From contig CALGUG010000057.1 in the NCBI GenBank assembly GCA_937902315.1, forward strand, positions 124,001 to 188,000: 64,000 nucleotides of DNA. The letters are read 5' to 3'. Numbering within the stretch: position 1 is the first letter of the stretch; each line of letters starts with the position of its first letter. Under the pieces are notes generated by a model. That model worked only from the letters and a program-made list of their open reading frames with translations, was not told the origin of the DNA and did not search any database. Positions 1 through 8,317 of the stretch are shown one piece after another. Origin of the DNA: an uncultured Chloroflexales bacterium. Lineage in GTDB: Bacteria > Chloroflexota > Chloroflexia > Chloroflexales > Chloroflexaceae. Position numbers and translations under genes: made by a program.

Positions 1-338
1 GCGGCTGCGGCGAGAGCCATGGTTGCAGCTACCGTGGTCGCGCCGTCGCGCTTCATAGCGATCGCATAGGCGATATCGCGACGCGACAGTTTGAGCACAT
101 CCTTAGCTTGGGCGAAATGCTCCAGTTGAGCACGATCGATGCCAACCGTTGGCACGCCGCTAACCACCGCGATCGTTGCAGGAACTGCCCCAGCAGCGCG
201 CACTTCTTCTTCGAGCGCTAAGGCGACCTCGAGGTTATGCGGGTAGGGGAGACCGTGAGAGATAACTGTACTTTCGAGCGCAACGACTGCTTGTTTATTT
301 TCGAGCGCAGCGGCTACGTGCGGTGCTATGGAAATCAT
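1..338 (-). CDS. psuG: Pseudouridine-5'-phosphate glycosidase, N-terminal part (cut by window edge)
   Basis: The first 112 codons, read from the minus strand, begin MISIAPHVAAALENKQAVVA and contain ESTVISHGLPYP, GAVPATIAVV and the stretch KLSRRDIAYAIA followed by GATTVAATM. These are hallmarks of the PsuG (YeiN/IndA) family. The family reversibly cleaves the C-C glycosidic bond of pseudouridine 5'-phosphate to uracil and ribose 5-phosphate in the cytoplasm, usually together with a PfkB-type pseudouridine kinase. The start is supported by a GGAGGA ribosome binding site six bases upstream. The remaining two thirds of the protein lies outside the window, so operon partners cannot be seen. Confidence 0.88.
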   Translation of the reverse strand, partial: MISIAPHVAAALENKQAVVALESTVISHGLPYPHNLEVALALEEEVRAAGAVPATIAVVSGVPTVGIDRAQLEHFAQAKDVLKLSRRDIAYAIAMKRDGATTVAATMALAAA

Positions 339-490
339 AATAATCCTCCAGTTTTCTAGAAACCTAGTTTGATTGTAATAGAAGCTGGGATCAGTTGCAA
401 TTAACGCCGCTGTTGTCGGTTGGCGATCGAAGATGAAATGAGCTGATCGGGGAGGTCTGGAAAGCCAAATCTCCCCGATTGTGCCGGGAT

Positions 491-1429
491 CTATGCGCTT
501 GGCCTATGCGGAATAAGACTGACACTGCGCTGGCGTCCTTGACGTAGGAAGCTCACCCGCCAAGGGCTACGACCACGAAGCTGTTGAATTGTCGCTCGGA
601 GCTGTTGTACCGAATCGATAACCTGATCTTCGAGCGAGAGTAGAATATCGCCGTGGCGCAGGCTGGCCTGTTCGGCGGCGCTCTGTGGGGCTACTTCGAG
701 CAGCAGCACACCCTTACGCTGTTGCAGATGGTTATTCTGAATCGCTTGTGCTTCAAGGTTCACATCGATTCCGCTGATGCCAAGGACGCTCTGGCTGATG
801 CCTCGTCGATGGCGTTCTAAGACTCGGTCGATCACCTCGTAGGCGGTGCTGGTTGGAATGGCAAAACCGATGCCTTGGCCGTAGGCCAAAATCGCAGTGG
901 TGATGCCGATCACGCGCCCATGGATATCGACTAAGGGGCCGCCCGAGTTGCCCGGATTGATCGATGTATCGGTCTGGATCAGATGCTTGAGGCTGCTCTG
1001 TTCGTTGATTGGCAGGCTGCGCTCGAGCGCGCTGATCATACCGCTTGTCACGGTAAAATCGAGGCCAAAGGGATTGCCGATCGCTAAGACCAACTGCCCG
1101 ACTCGCACCTTGCCAGAATAGAGATGGGCTACAGGCAGATGGCGTTCGCTTACCCGTAACACAGCCAGATCTTGTTGCGCTTCGCTGCCCATTACTCCAG
1201 CTGGCATGCTGCGCCCATCTGGCAGGTGAACATAGACTTTGCTCGCCCCCTGAACAACGTGAGCGTTGGTTAAAATATAGCCATCGCTGCTGTAAATAAC
1301 TCCCGAACCGAGCCCAACTTGCTGGGCAGCTCCTTGGCTGTGTCCGGTTTCTATTTTGACCACTGCTGGGCCGACTTGATCAACCGCGGCAATGATCGCC
1401 TCTTCCCATTCGATAAGTGCTGTTGCCAT
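491..1429 (-). CDS. HtrA/DegP-type trypsin-like serine protease with PDZ domain
   Basis: The 312-residue product has a chymotrypsin-fold protease domain (about residues 10-200) followed by one PDZ domain (about 215-305). The visible triad is His57 in TNAHVV, Asp87 in QQDLAVLRV and Ser162 in NPGNSGGPLVD. HtrA proteins degrade or refold damaged proteins, normally in the periplasm or anchored in the membrane. Here no signal peptide or membrane segment precedes the protease domain: the protein starts MATALIEWEEAIIAAVDQVG, so it may act in the cytoplasm or the start may have changed. It is a stand-alone gene, flanked upstream by a type A repeat and followed at a distance of about 150 bases by psuG on the same strand. 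The family call is secure; location and substrate are unknown. Confidence 0.9.
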   Translation of the reverse strand: MATALIEWEEAIIAAVDQVGPAVVKIETGHSQGAAQQVGLGSGVIYSSDGYILTNAHVVQGASKVYVHLPDGRSMPAGVMGSEAQQDLAVLRVSERHLPVAHLYSGKVRVGQLVLAIGNPFGLDFTVTSGMISALERSLPINEQSSLKHLIQTDTSINPGNSGGPLVDIHGRVIGITTAILAYGQGIGFAIPTSTAYEVIDRVLERHRRGISQSVLGISGIDVNLEAQAIQNNHLQQRKGVLLLEVAPQSAAEQASLRHGDILLSLEDQVIDSVQQLRATIQQLRGRSPWRVSFLRQGRQRSVSLIPHRPSA

Positions 1430-1532
1430 AGATGTTCTTTCTGGTTCGCCCGAGGCCTAGGCATGCCTCTACGGCAGGCTTAGACTTTTATCATATGCGG
1501 TTGATGCGCTTGTAATTTGTTTTGCTGATGCG

Positions 1533-1698
1533 ATACGAAATCCGTTTGATTGTGTTTTGGGATGGCCTTTCCATGCAGATAGCGACGTTGGGTGATGGGT
1601 GAGCTGTTGGTAGCCGTAGGCGGACGCGCCAAAAGCCACGTTTGGGGTAAAGAGCTCCCCGCCCAAGCCTGGAACGAAGCAAACGGTTTCGTTATGAC
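1533..1698 (+). repeat. Type A interspersed repeat, copy 1
   Basis: The element begins TACGAAATCCGTTTG and ends CAAACGGTTTCGTTA, an imperfect terminal inverted repeat. The core GTAGCCGTAGGCGGACGCG is at 1610-1628, preceded by GGTGAGCTGTTG and followed by a TTTGGGGTAAAGA stretch. The short ORFs that cross it on both strands are not genes. The rest of the gap from 1430 to 1996 shows nothing I recognise. Confidence 0.85.
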
Positions 1699-1996
1699 TA
1701 GGCTTTGGCAGCTTAAGATGGATGTTGAGTTGCGTTGCAGCCTTAGCACTGTGCTGTTAAAACGCCTTCTTGAAGATCGAGTAGGCGAACGAGATCGCTT
1801 TTGCTCTGAGCTTCTTGTTGTAGAAGGGGTAGATCGCCAGTGTGGGTGAGCGTTTGGGTGGCGCCGAGCGTGTGATTGTGAAGATGTGTTATAGCGTCTA
1901 TAAAAACACAACTGGTGCTACGCATTCAGTATAGATTGCGCCAGCACCAGTGTCAATTAAAAGTCGCTGTATAGTATATGAATTATATTAGAATTG

Positions 1997-2953
1997 TCAG
2001 GTTTTTAGGAGGTTCTGGGTTTGAGGACGGATTGGGAGGGTTCCCAATCGGCTGAGCAGCGCTGCTCCAAGGCCGCTACTTGCGCTTAGATAAAAGAGCA
2101 GCAACGCTATAATTGGTAAGAAGAAGCTTAATATAACGATCGGAAAGAGAATAAGTGCTATGCCAGCTGGGGTGGCAAATTCGGTTTGTTTGGGAAGCAT
2201 GCGCTGTCCGATAACCTGACCAAGCGCTGTTAAGCCGTAGGCATAGGGAATGTGTAAGAGCAGCAATAAGGGTATAAGGATTGGAAGACCTACGAGAGAG
2301 ATTGTTAACAGGCCGCTGATAGGTACAATTAAAAGTGCAAGCAGGGCTGTTGTAATTATGCCAAGCAACAGCGAGCGCATGGGTAATGTGCGCAGGGTCT
2401 GTGCGGTTATGGCGCTGCGATGCGGCCAGAGCAGACTCATGAGCGTAGAGAGCGCCAGCAGTAAGAGTGCTCCTGCCAAGGTAAAGGCGTTGCGTAGGAT
2501 AGCATCGCCCGGATTGGCGTTGTTTGCCGATGAGGGGCGAATAATATCGACCAAGCCAAAGACGGCGCTGCCGCCGGGGGCGCCTTCGATAATTTGACCC
2601 GCTACCTGCGGCACAGCCGTTTCATAGACGATCGATCCGCCTACGGTGAGCACGTTCCCATCGATCTGAGCGGCTTGTTTGAGCGTGATGACACCATTGT
2701 AGCTTACGACATCACCTTCAACATAACCATTAATTGTGATGTCTGCGCTCCAACTGGTGACATCTCCTTTGACGATGCCATCAATGATAATTGGCTGGTC
2801 TATGGTTGAAACATTGCTCTCGATAGTTTCTTCTGGCCCAACGTATATCACCTGTTCGACAGGTTCTCCTTGGGCATAGCTTGTTTCAACCTGAAGTAAC
2901 ATCAGTGTAGCGATAAGCGCAAAGAGCAGTTTTGCGCGTAACAACAGATTCAT
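1997..2953 (-). CDS. Signal-peptide-bearing bactofilin-like (polymer-forming) membrane protein
   Basis: About 318 residues if started at MNLLLRAKLLFALIA, which has a GAGGA ribosome binding site and overlaps the upstream stop as ATGA, so translation is probably coupled. An N-terminal signal sequence ends near TSYAQG. It is followed by a repetitive beta segment (residues about 25-125) with alternating hydrophobic steps such as IIIDGIVKGDVTS and ITINGYVEGDVVSYNG, typical of the bactofilin/polymer-forming cytoskeletal fold. The C-terminal half has four or so hydrophobic helices. It is the last gene of the sigma factor operon and is therefore a likely partner or target of that envelope-sensing system. 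The right-handed beta assignment is by pattern only; the exact function is unknown. Confidence 0.72.
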   Translation of the reverse strand: MNLLLRAKLLFALIATLMLLQVETSYAQGEPVEQVIYVGPEETIESNVSTIDQPIIIDGIVKGDVTSWSADITINGYVEGDVVSYNGVITLKQAAQIDGNVLTVGGSIVYETAVPQVAGQIIEGAPGGSAVFGLVDIIRPSSANNANPGDAILRNAFTLAGALLLLALSTLMSLLWPHRSAITAQTLRTLPMRSLLLGIITTALLALLIVPISGLLTISLVGLPILIPLLLLLHIPYAYGLTALGQVIGQRMLPKQTEFATPAGIALILFPIVILSFFLPIIALLLFYLSASSGLGAALLSRLGTLPIRPQTQNLLKT

Positions 2954-3444
2954 AGCTGATTCCTCGAAAGCACCATAGGTTGAACTTGTGTGAGCATCTT
3001 CCACCAAGCCCAGCCTAAGGCTATGACTGTCACAAGGCCAACTACCCAAACCAGCAGATTAATTGATGAAAAAAGTGCAAAAAGTGGTTTTGCAGCCAGT
3101 GTTATTGCTAGTACGACATGACCTAGAGCAGTTTGTGGGCCACCAACTAGCAATGCAGGTAAGCTGCTATCGACCATAATTCCCCATAGTCCGAGGGCGC
3201 TTAGTACGAGCCACGTCAGGCCTATAGCCCACAGGAGAAGGCTGCGGCCGAGAAGGCGACGGCGTTCGCGACGAAGGATCTCGGCTGGGCGAGCGTTGGG
3301 AAGTTGGCTCGTGATGCGAGCTGCTAAATTCACTGGAGGATTGAGGGTTTTTGGTTCTCCATAGCGTTCGAGTAACGCTTGAAATGTTTCATGCGCTGCA
3401 CGTTCTTCGGCTTCGCTTAACTCGTTGTTGTTTCCACGTCCCAT
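2950..3444 (-). CDS. Putative anti-sigma factor-like membrane protein
   Basis: A 164-residue protein with a charged N-terminal cytoplasmic part (about 1-65, including the basic stretch RRERRRLLGR) and three predicted membrane helices. It overlaps the 3' end of the ECF sigma gene by 28 bases, starts at ATG behind a TGGAG ribosome binding site, and its own stop overlaps the next start. This position between an ECF sigma factor and an envelope protein is where transmembrane anti-sigma factors sit. No zinc-binding HxxxCxxC signature of ZAS anti-sigma factors is visible, so the role is inferred from context and topology. It could instead be a generic membrane protein of the regulon. Confidence 0.6.
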   Translation of the reverse strand: MGRGNNNELSEAEERAAHETFQALLERYGEPKTLNPPVNLAARITSQLPNARPAEILRRERRRLLGRSLLLWAIGLTWLVLSALGLWGIMVDSSLPALLVGGPQTALGHVVLAITLAAKPLFALFSSINLLVWVVGLVTVIALGWAWWKMLTQVQPMVLSRNQL

Positions 3445-3998
3445 AATGTTGCTCCATCTTCTTGTAGTGCTTCAGCGAGCTGTTTGCGTGCTCGATGAAG
3501 ACGCGTTTTTAGAGCACTTTCGGAGAGTCCGGTAAGCGTGGCTATCTCGCTGTAGGACAGATCGTGCCAGTAGCGTAGAACGAGAACTAAACGATATTGG
3601 CTCGGTATGCTCTGTAAGGCAGCCTGAATAATATCAGCTCGTTCTCGCTGAAGTGCTCTCCGTTCAGGGCCAGCTTCACTACTCGGTAACATAAAAGCAG
3701 TGTCTTCCAGCGTGACCCAAGCAAACTTCCGGCGTCGTAATCGATCGATGCAAAAGTTTGATGCTATTGATAAGAGCCAGGTAGAGAAGCGCCGATTGAG
3801 ATCATAGCTTCCAAGACGGGCATAGACGCGCAAGAAGATCTCTTGAGTTGCATCCTCAGCATCGTGAGTGCTGCCTAGCATGCGATAACACAAGTTAAAC
3901 ACCGAGCTAGTATATTGCTCGACCAGCCGAGCAAAAGCTTCTTGATCGCCCTGTAGTGCGGCCTGGATCCACTGTGTCTCTTCACCAAGCTGCTGCAT
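3417..3998 (-). CDS. RNA polymerase ECF-type sigma factor (sigma-70 family)
   Basis: The product (about 193 residues) contains region 2 (FNLCYRMLGSTHDAEDATQE, then RRFSTWLLSIASNFCIDRLR) and region 4 (SQYRLVLVLRYWHDLSYSEI, then LTGLSESALKTRLHRARKQL). These recognise the -10 and -35 elements of ECF promoters. The frame can be opened from a GTG at 4013, but ATG at 3998 has a well placed TGGAG nine bases upstream and fits a transcription start close to 4014, so I chose it. It heads a three-gene operon with a membrane anti-sigma candidate and a bactofilin-like protein. A plausible ECF promoter lies just upstream, suggesting autoregulation. Confidence 0.9.
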   Translation of the reverse strand: MQQLGEETQWIQAALQGDQEAFARLVEQYTSSVFNLCYRMLGSTHDAEDATQEIFLRVYARLGSYDLNRRFSTWLLSIASNFCIDRLRRRKFAWVTLEDTAFMLPSSEAGPERRALQRERADIIQAALQSIPSQYRLVLVLRYWHDLSYSEIATLTGLSESALKTRLHRARKQLAEALQEDGATLWDVETTTS

Positions 3999-4021
3999 GA
4001 GCTGGTTCTCCACTTAACAAA

Positions 4022-4049
4022 TATACGCAGGAAAAGAAAAAAGGTTGCC
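4022..4049 (-). promoter_or_regulatory. Candidate ECF-type autoregulatory promoter
   Basis: Read on the minus strand, GGCAACC (4043-4049) is separated by 15 bases, mostly T, from CGTATA (4022-4027). GGCAAC plus CGT with about 15-17 bases between is a common ECF promoter architecture. The predicted start of transcription falls about 16 bases before the preferred ATG of the sigma gene, leaving room only for its ribosome binding site. The rest of 4050-4475 holds no feature I can support. Confidence 0.5.
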
Positions 4050-4475
4050 ACACTTTTTTAGAGGATTTTTACGACTTTTCAATCGTAGTATCTGCATCCT
4101 CTAGCTTGTGTTCGAGCATACTGAATCTTAGCGGATCTTAAAGATCTCGGATAGAGATGGCTTGAAGTGCTAACAATGCGGTCGATCATAAGCGTGCTGT
4201 GGCCTTTACTTCGTTCAGAGCTATCATCGCGAAAATACGATGCAAGCTTATGGCTATTGTGATCCTTCTGGATATCTAAACTCTCTGCTATTGTTCGAAA
4301 CCTCTTCGGTATTCAGTTGTAGGATAGCGAAAAGATGCTTTTTTATGTCTTCTGGAACACTTTATACTACTTGCGCAACTACGCTGCATCGTGTACCATC
4401 TATGGTAGCTGACAGTATGTGCTGACAGTCGTTAAAGAACGTATAGGGTACACTCAGTGCCTAGGAGAGTATACG

Positions 4476-4727
4476 GTGTCCGGCCAATATAATCGATCCC
4501 AAATTCGCGCTGCGTTAGCAGAAACCAGTGCAGAACATAGCAACTATCTAGATCTTCAGACGGGTGAAGTGGTGGCTGTTCACGATACTGATCCAAGCCC
4601 CGAAGCAGAAGCGCTCCGCAATCGTATTATGGAAGGATATGGCGAACGCTACCGCTATATCCCCGGAGGCAATCCCGATGCAGACGATGCGGCTGTAACT
4701 GTGTGGCTGGAGGCTGAAGGTCTCTAG
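4476..4727 (+). CDS. Small UPF0158-like protein
   Basis: The frame is open from 4419, but a GTG at 4476 lies seven bases after TAGGAGAG, giving an 83-residue protein. It contains NYLDLQTGEVVAVHD near its N-terminus, which resembles the conserved opening of the UPF0158 family, and an acidic, aromatic remainder (YGERYRYIP, then DADDAAVTVW). UPF0158 proteins have no established role. The gene stands alone and is closed by a hairpin at 4813-4844. The similarity is from memory of the motif only, and the protein is shorter than typical members (about 130-150 residues). Confidence 0.6.
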   Translation: MSGQYNRSQIRAALAETSAEHSNYLDLQTGEVVAVHDTDPSPEAEALRNRIMEGYGERYRYIPGGNPDADDAAVTVWLEAEGL

Positions 4728-4812
4728 AAGGCTTGTATCAGTAGAAACAAGCTTCTATGCTCAGATTGGCTTGAAGGTAACCACCCCTCATAAGTCATTG
4801 TAGGACTGCACG

Positions 4813-4844
4813 ACTCACCATCAGACAACAAGCTGATGGTGAGT
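4813..4844 (+). terminator. Hairpin after the UPF0158-like gene
   Basis: ACTCACCATCAG and CTGATGGTGAGT form a perfect 12-bp stem with an 8-base loop. There is no long T-run after it. It separates the small gene from the phosphatase gene at 5021. Confidence 0.55.
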
Positions 4845-5020
4845 ATCGTATTGTCTAACGATAGCATCCGCTTGGGATGCGCACTTGCCCAGAATGCTCC
4901 CCCTCGTCCTCTTCAGGTTGATTGCACTCGCACCAATCACATCGGCGCTCTCACACCCATATGCGTTTAGCCACTATAATGGTTTTAACATCTTTTGTAT
5001 CATACCATAGGAGCTGATTC

Positions 5021-5794
5021 ATGACAGGCCTCGACCTTGCTGAAGTGCAGATGTGGGCGCGAATGAGCGGGGCAATCGCACGTTACTACTTTAACCATAC
5101 TCGAGTTTGGAACAAAACTGATAATAGCCCTGTAACCCAGGCCGACCTTGAGATCGAACGCTTTTTGCGCGAACGGATCGCGGCTCGGTATCCCGATCAT
5201 GGTATTTTAGGTGAAGAACAGGGCAGCGATCATGCCGAACGCGAATTCGTTTGGGTGATCGATCCGCTTGATGGCACAGCTGCTTTTGTGGCCGGCTTGC
5301 CGATCTGGGGTATTTCGATCGGGATCTTGCATCATGGTCAGCCCTATGCCGGGCTCTTTTATATGCCGCTGACTGAAGAGTGTTTCTGGGCTCAAACAGG
5401 TGCGGGGGCTTTTTGGAACGAGTATCCGATTCGTGTTCAAGCCGACCAGCAGATCAGCGGAAACGATTGGCTGGCGACCCCATCGAAGGCTCACCTCAAC
5501 TATTCGATCAGCTTTCCCGGTAAAACGCGATCGTTGGGGAGTGTAGGATCGTATTTTTGTTATGTGGCACGTGGCAGTGCAATTGGGGCCTTGTTAGGCC
5601 GCCCGAAGTTGTGGGATATAGCGGCGGGCTTGTGCATTTTGCAAGAGGCAGGTGGTCTTGCAGTTGGTCTGTCAGGGCAGCCGATCGATCTTCAGCCCAT
5701 GTTGTTAGGCCAAAGCAGTTCCGAACCGATGGTCTTAGGCAGCCCTCAGATACTTCCTCAACTTTTGGAAAGCATTCGCCTAAAACCACGCTAG
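5021..5794 (+). CDS. Inositol monophosphatase-family phosphatase
   Basis: The 257-residue protein has the metal-dependent phosphatase signatures of the IMPase family: SPVTQADLEIE (about 36-46), Glu65-Glu66 in GILGEEQG, the core WVIDPLDGTAAF (Asp81, Asp84, Gly85, Thr86), and the C-terminal KLWDIAAGLCILQEAGG. Family members hydrolyse inositol-1-phosphate, histidinol phosphate (HisN) or 3'-phosphoadenosine compounds with two or three Mg ions. The sequence alone does not decide the substrate. The start codon is preceded by ATAGGAGC. A TATAAT hexamer at 4975-4980 could be its -10 box. No pathway neighbour is adjacent. Confidence 0.85.
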   Translation: MTGLDLAEVQMWARMSGAIARYYFNHTRVWNKTDNSPVTQADLEIERFLRERIAARYPDHGILGEEQGSDHAEREFVWVIDPLDGTAAFVAGLPIWGISIGILHHGQPYAGLFYMPLTEECFWAQTGAGAFWNEYPIRVQADQQISGNDWLATPSKAHLNYSISFPGKTRSLGSVGSYFCYVARGSAIGALLGRPKLWDIAAGLCILQEAGGLAVGLSGQPIDLQPMLLGQSSSEPMVLGSPQILPQLLESIRLKPR

Positions 5795-5952
5795 CGATCA
5801 TCGTGATATGTATCAACGGTTCATGCCTGAAGCTGGCGAGTTCAGCGCGGGAGATTCGCGAATCGAACTTGTCAAGAACGATTATAATAGATATACACGG
5901 TGAGCTGAGGTCATAGTATGTATAAACTTCAATTGTTGGGGTAAGGAGGCCT

Positions 5953-6672
5953 ATGCAATCACAACGAGTTGCTGCGTATCTCGTCCATGCCTATACAGCA
6001 TCGGCGGTGATTTTGCTGTTGGCCTCGGCTGTATCATTATTGCAGCCAGAGCCAAACTTCGAGTTTTCGCTTCTCTGTATGTTGTTGGCGACGTTTATCG
6101 ATGCCACTGACGGTATTTTGGCACGCAAAGCCCATGTGAAGGAGCGTGTGCCAGAGCTCGATGGACGCACCATGGATGACGTGATCGACTATGTCGGATA
6201 CGTCTTTTTGCCGGTGCTGTTTCTGATTCGGGCTGATCTGCTCTTGTCGCCGGTTGTCTTTTGGGGCGCGCTACCGCTCATTGCAAGTGCGTTTGGCTTC
6301 TCCCAAGTTCAAGCTAAGATCGATGATGAGGGCTTTTTTGTAGGCTTTCCTTCCTATTGGAATATTATCGCTTTTTATTTCTATGTTCTAGCATGGCCTC
6401 AGTGGGTAAACACCCTTATTATCGTGGTCTTATCGATTTTGGTGTTTGTTCCAACGCGCTATTTGTACATTACGCGCTTTCCACGTTTTAAGCTCTTAAA
6501 TTACAGTTTAGCGTATTATTGGGGCATTACGCTTGTTTTATCGTTATTCTTCACCGATCAACTGCGTATTATTTTGTTAACATCATCGCTCATTTTCCCA
6601 ATCTATTACACCATCTATTCCCTGCGGCTTGATTGGCAATCGCGTCAGGCGCAGCGGCTCCAGCAGCGCTAG
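5953..6672 (+). CDS. CDP-alcohol phosphatidyltransferase, phosphatidylcholine synthase-like
   Basis: A 239-residue, multi-helix membrane enzyme. It has the CDP-alcohol phosphotransferase signature with Asp50, Asp53-Gly54, Ala57-Arg58, Gly71, Asp75 and Asp79 in FIDATDGILARK followed by VPELDGRTMDDVIDYVGYVF. The spacing between AR and the next G is 12 rather than the usual 8. Together with the VxELDG..MDDVIDY pattern, this resembles bacterial phosphatidylcholine synthase (Pcs), which condenses CDP-diacylglycerol with free choline. The length also matches Pcs. The start follows GTAAGGAGGCCT, a strong ribosome binding site. Pcs specificity is an inference; another CDP-diacylglycerol-dependent headgroup transfer is possible. 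Confidence 0.78.
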   Translation: MQSQRVAAYLVHAYTASAVILLLASAVSLLQPEPNFEFSLLCMLLATFIDATDGILARKAHVKERVPELDGRTMDDVIDYVGYVFLPVLFLIRADLLLSPVVFWGALPLIASAFGFSQVQAKIDDEGFFVGFPSYWNIIAFYFYVLAWPQWVNTLIIVVLSILVFVPTRYLYITRFPRFKLLNYSLAYYWGITLVLSLFFTDQLRIILLTSSLIFPIYYTIYSLRLDWQSRQAQRLQQR

Positions 6673-6838
6673 CACGAGCGATCTCTGGAAGTGTAGATTG
6701 GAATACGATACCGTTCTTGAAACTGTGCTTGAGCGGTTTGAGTGAGCAGAATGATAGCTACAACAGTGTGGGGCCTGTCTCACAACTATTCGTAATGGAC
6801 TTTGTTTAGCCAACAGAGTTGTATGGGCCATTAAGGTC

Positions 6839-7285
6839 ATGAAATACGACGATTTGAAAGAACCTCAGGCGAGCAACATTGAATGGTTGCAGAATGAACT
6901 GCGCGAAGCGCGTGGAACCATTCGCACCCTTCTTCGGCAGATCAAAAAAGAGCAAGATCGTCATGCCGAGATCTCACGAGCCTACTCAAAAACGGTAGAG
7001 AATCTTGTCGAGGCGATGCGCGAAAATACCGAACTCGCGCGCGAGTGCGAACTTTTGCGCGGGCGGATACAGCATGCCCAAATGATGCCTGAGGCACAAC
7101 TTCAGCGCCTGCCGCTCGAACTAAGCATGACCGAGCTGGCTGCTATTCGCAAAGCGATGGCGCGCTTGCATCATCCAGATGCGGGTGGAGATAGCGAGCG
7201 CATGAAGCTGTGGAATGCTGTGCTCGATAAAATGGAGCTTGAACACAGCAAGGGCAGCTCGTCGCGCAAGCCTCAGCCTTCCTAA
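6839..7285 (+). CDS. Coiled-coil protein with C-terminal J-domain-like segment
   Basis: The first 85 residues are a predicted coiled coil (for example ELREARGTIRTLLRQIKKEQ). The C-terminal part MTELAAIRKAMARLHHPDAG GD then SERMKLWNAVLDKM looks like the second half of a DnaJ J-domain, with an intact HPD motif followed by the usual GG..D..M..LN pattern. J-domains stimulate Hsp70 ATPase. An HPD-containing fragment on a coiled coil suggests a client-specific Hsp70 partner. It is monocistronic and ends at a strong terminator at 7510. The partial J-domain call is moderately certain; the client is unknown. Confidence 0.65.
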   Translation: MKYDDLKEPQASNIEWLQNELREARGTIRTLLRQIKKEQDRHAEISRAYSKTVENLVEAMRENTELARECELLRGRIQHAQMMPEAQLQRLPLELSMTELAAIRKAMARLHHPDAGGDSERMKLWNAVLDKMELEHSKGSSSRKPQPS

Positions 7286-7362
7286 GCTCCTGTACAAGCT
7301 GCTTCTCGTGTCTTGTAAACAGTATCACGCTACTCGCGCATTGAGAGGCACCTACTTAGAGC

Positions 7363-7502
7363 TCAAGCGGTATAGTCCTTCCCTTAAAGAAGGTTTAAAC
7401 CGCGTCCGCCTACGGCTACAAACAGCTTACCCGCTACAACGAGGTCGTATCTATCTCTGTGGAAGGGCCGCCCAAAACGCAACGAGATAAACGGATTTGC
7501 TA
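7363..7502 (-). repeat. Type A interspersed repeat, copy 2 (reverse)
   Basis: The reverse-complement core CGCGTCCGCCTACGGCTAC lies at 7401-7419. The element ends in AAACGGATTTGCTA next to the terminator of the upstream gene. The left end is imperfect. Confidence 0.8.
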
Positions 7503-7509
7503 GTAAGGA

Positions 7510-7540
7510 GCAGAGACGTGTCTAGCACGTCTCTGCTTTT
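7510..7540 (+). terminator. Rho-independent terminator
   Basis: GCAGAGACGTG and CACGTCTCTGC form an 11-bp stem with a 5-base loop, followed by TTTT. It closes the J-domain-like gene after the inserted repeat. Confidence 0.8.
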
Positions 7541-7556
7541 ATGATTGCACCTCCGA

Positions 7557-7667
7557 TGCCAAATCCGCTTACAGGCGTGCACGTTCGCAACCGGGAAAAC
7601 GAAATATAGTCAAGTTCCACTCTGTCGATGGCCAGAAAGAAACGAAGCGACCAACCGGATTTGGTAT
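7557..7667 (-). repeat. Type B interspersed repeat (reverse)
   Basis: The element runs from GCCAAATCCGCTT to CCGGATTTGGTAT, so its ends are inverted copies. Inside is TAGTCAAGTTCCACTCTG followed by ATGGCCAGAAAGAAA, the reverse complement of the type B word TTGGCCTTCGGCAGAG...GAACTTGACTA, with some drift. It sits immediately upstream of the gene at 7705. Confidence 0.7.
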
Positions 7668-7704
7668 GATCGACCAAGCGAGCTAGCCGCGAAAGGAGAG
7701 ACCA

Positions 7705-8283
7705 ATGAAAAGCTTGATCTATATAGGGAGTGATGCGGGTTTGTTTTGTTTAGATAGCGAGACGAAAGAGTGGAAGACTCTTCCATTTCGCCAAGCTCAA
7801 TCCCCGATAGTTGCTGTGCGCGCTTCTGATAGTGAGACGCTTCAGATTCGTTTGAAAGATGATACAGCCTACCAGAGCTTCGATGGCGGTCAAACATGGC
7901 TGAGCGATCCGAGACCGATAGAACCGGTCGGTTTGCAGGTGATGACGAGGCTTGGCCCGCAGCCCTTGACGAATCCTCGCCTTGCGGGTGCGAGCGCTTA
8001 TGCCCGTTTGGCAAGCAGACCCGCCAGCTTGTTAGGCGCTGGCGCCGGTGGTATGTTGTTGTTTCGCAGCGAAGACGATGGTATCCATTGGGATGCTGCT
8101 CAGCTTCCAAGTGAGCAGCTCGGTATGATTACAACGATCGTCCCTGATGCGCTCGAAACACGGCGAGCATGGGCGGGTAGCACAAGCGGCGGCTTGCTCT
8201 CGAGCGGCGATGCCGGGCAGACCTGGGTTTTGGTGGCTCAGTTGCCAGCGGCGATCCGTTGTTTAGCAAGTGTAGAAGCCTAA
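7705..8283 (+). CDS. Asp-box (BNR-like) beta-propeller fragment protein
   Basis: A 192-residue cytoplasmic-looking protein with three Asp-box motifs of the sialidase/sortilin propeller type: SFDGGQTW (about residues 53-60), SEDDGIHW (about 123-130) and SGDAGQTW (about 171-178), plus short blades such as IYIGSDAGLFCLD. There is no signal peptide or membrane helix. With only three or four blades it is too short for a closed propeller, so it may oligomerise or be a remnant. The start has GAAAGGAGAG upstream. It is monocistronic, between two repeats and a strong terminator. No catalytic function can be assigned. Confidence 0.7.
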   Translation: MKSLIYIGSDAGLFCLDSETKEWKTLPFRQAQSPIVAVRASDSETLQIRLKDDTAYQSFDGGQTWLSDPRPIEPVGLQVMTRLGPQPLTNPRLAGASAYARLASRPASLLGAGAGGMLLFRSEDDGIHWDAAQLPSEQLGMITTIVPDALETRRAWAGSTSGGLLSSGDAGQTWVLVAQLPAAIRCLASVEA

Positions 8284-8317
8284 CTGCTTCGGCTCATACA
8301 ATCATAGCTTGATCTTA

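Noticed and set aside
1469..1925. Several overlapping ORFs of 60-143 codons on both strands
   Set aside because: They run through a type A repeat and its flank, have Arg/Ser/Thr-rich composition and no ribosome binding sites.
4240..4425. 61-codon ORF upstream of the UPF0158-like gene
   Set aside because: No ribosome binding site and no protein-like pattern.
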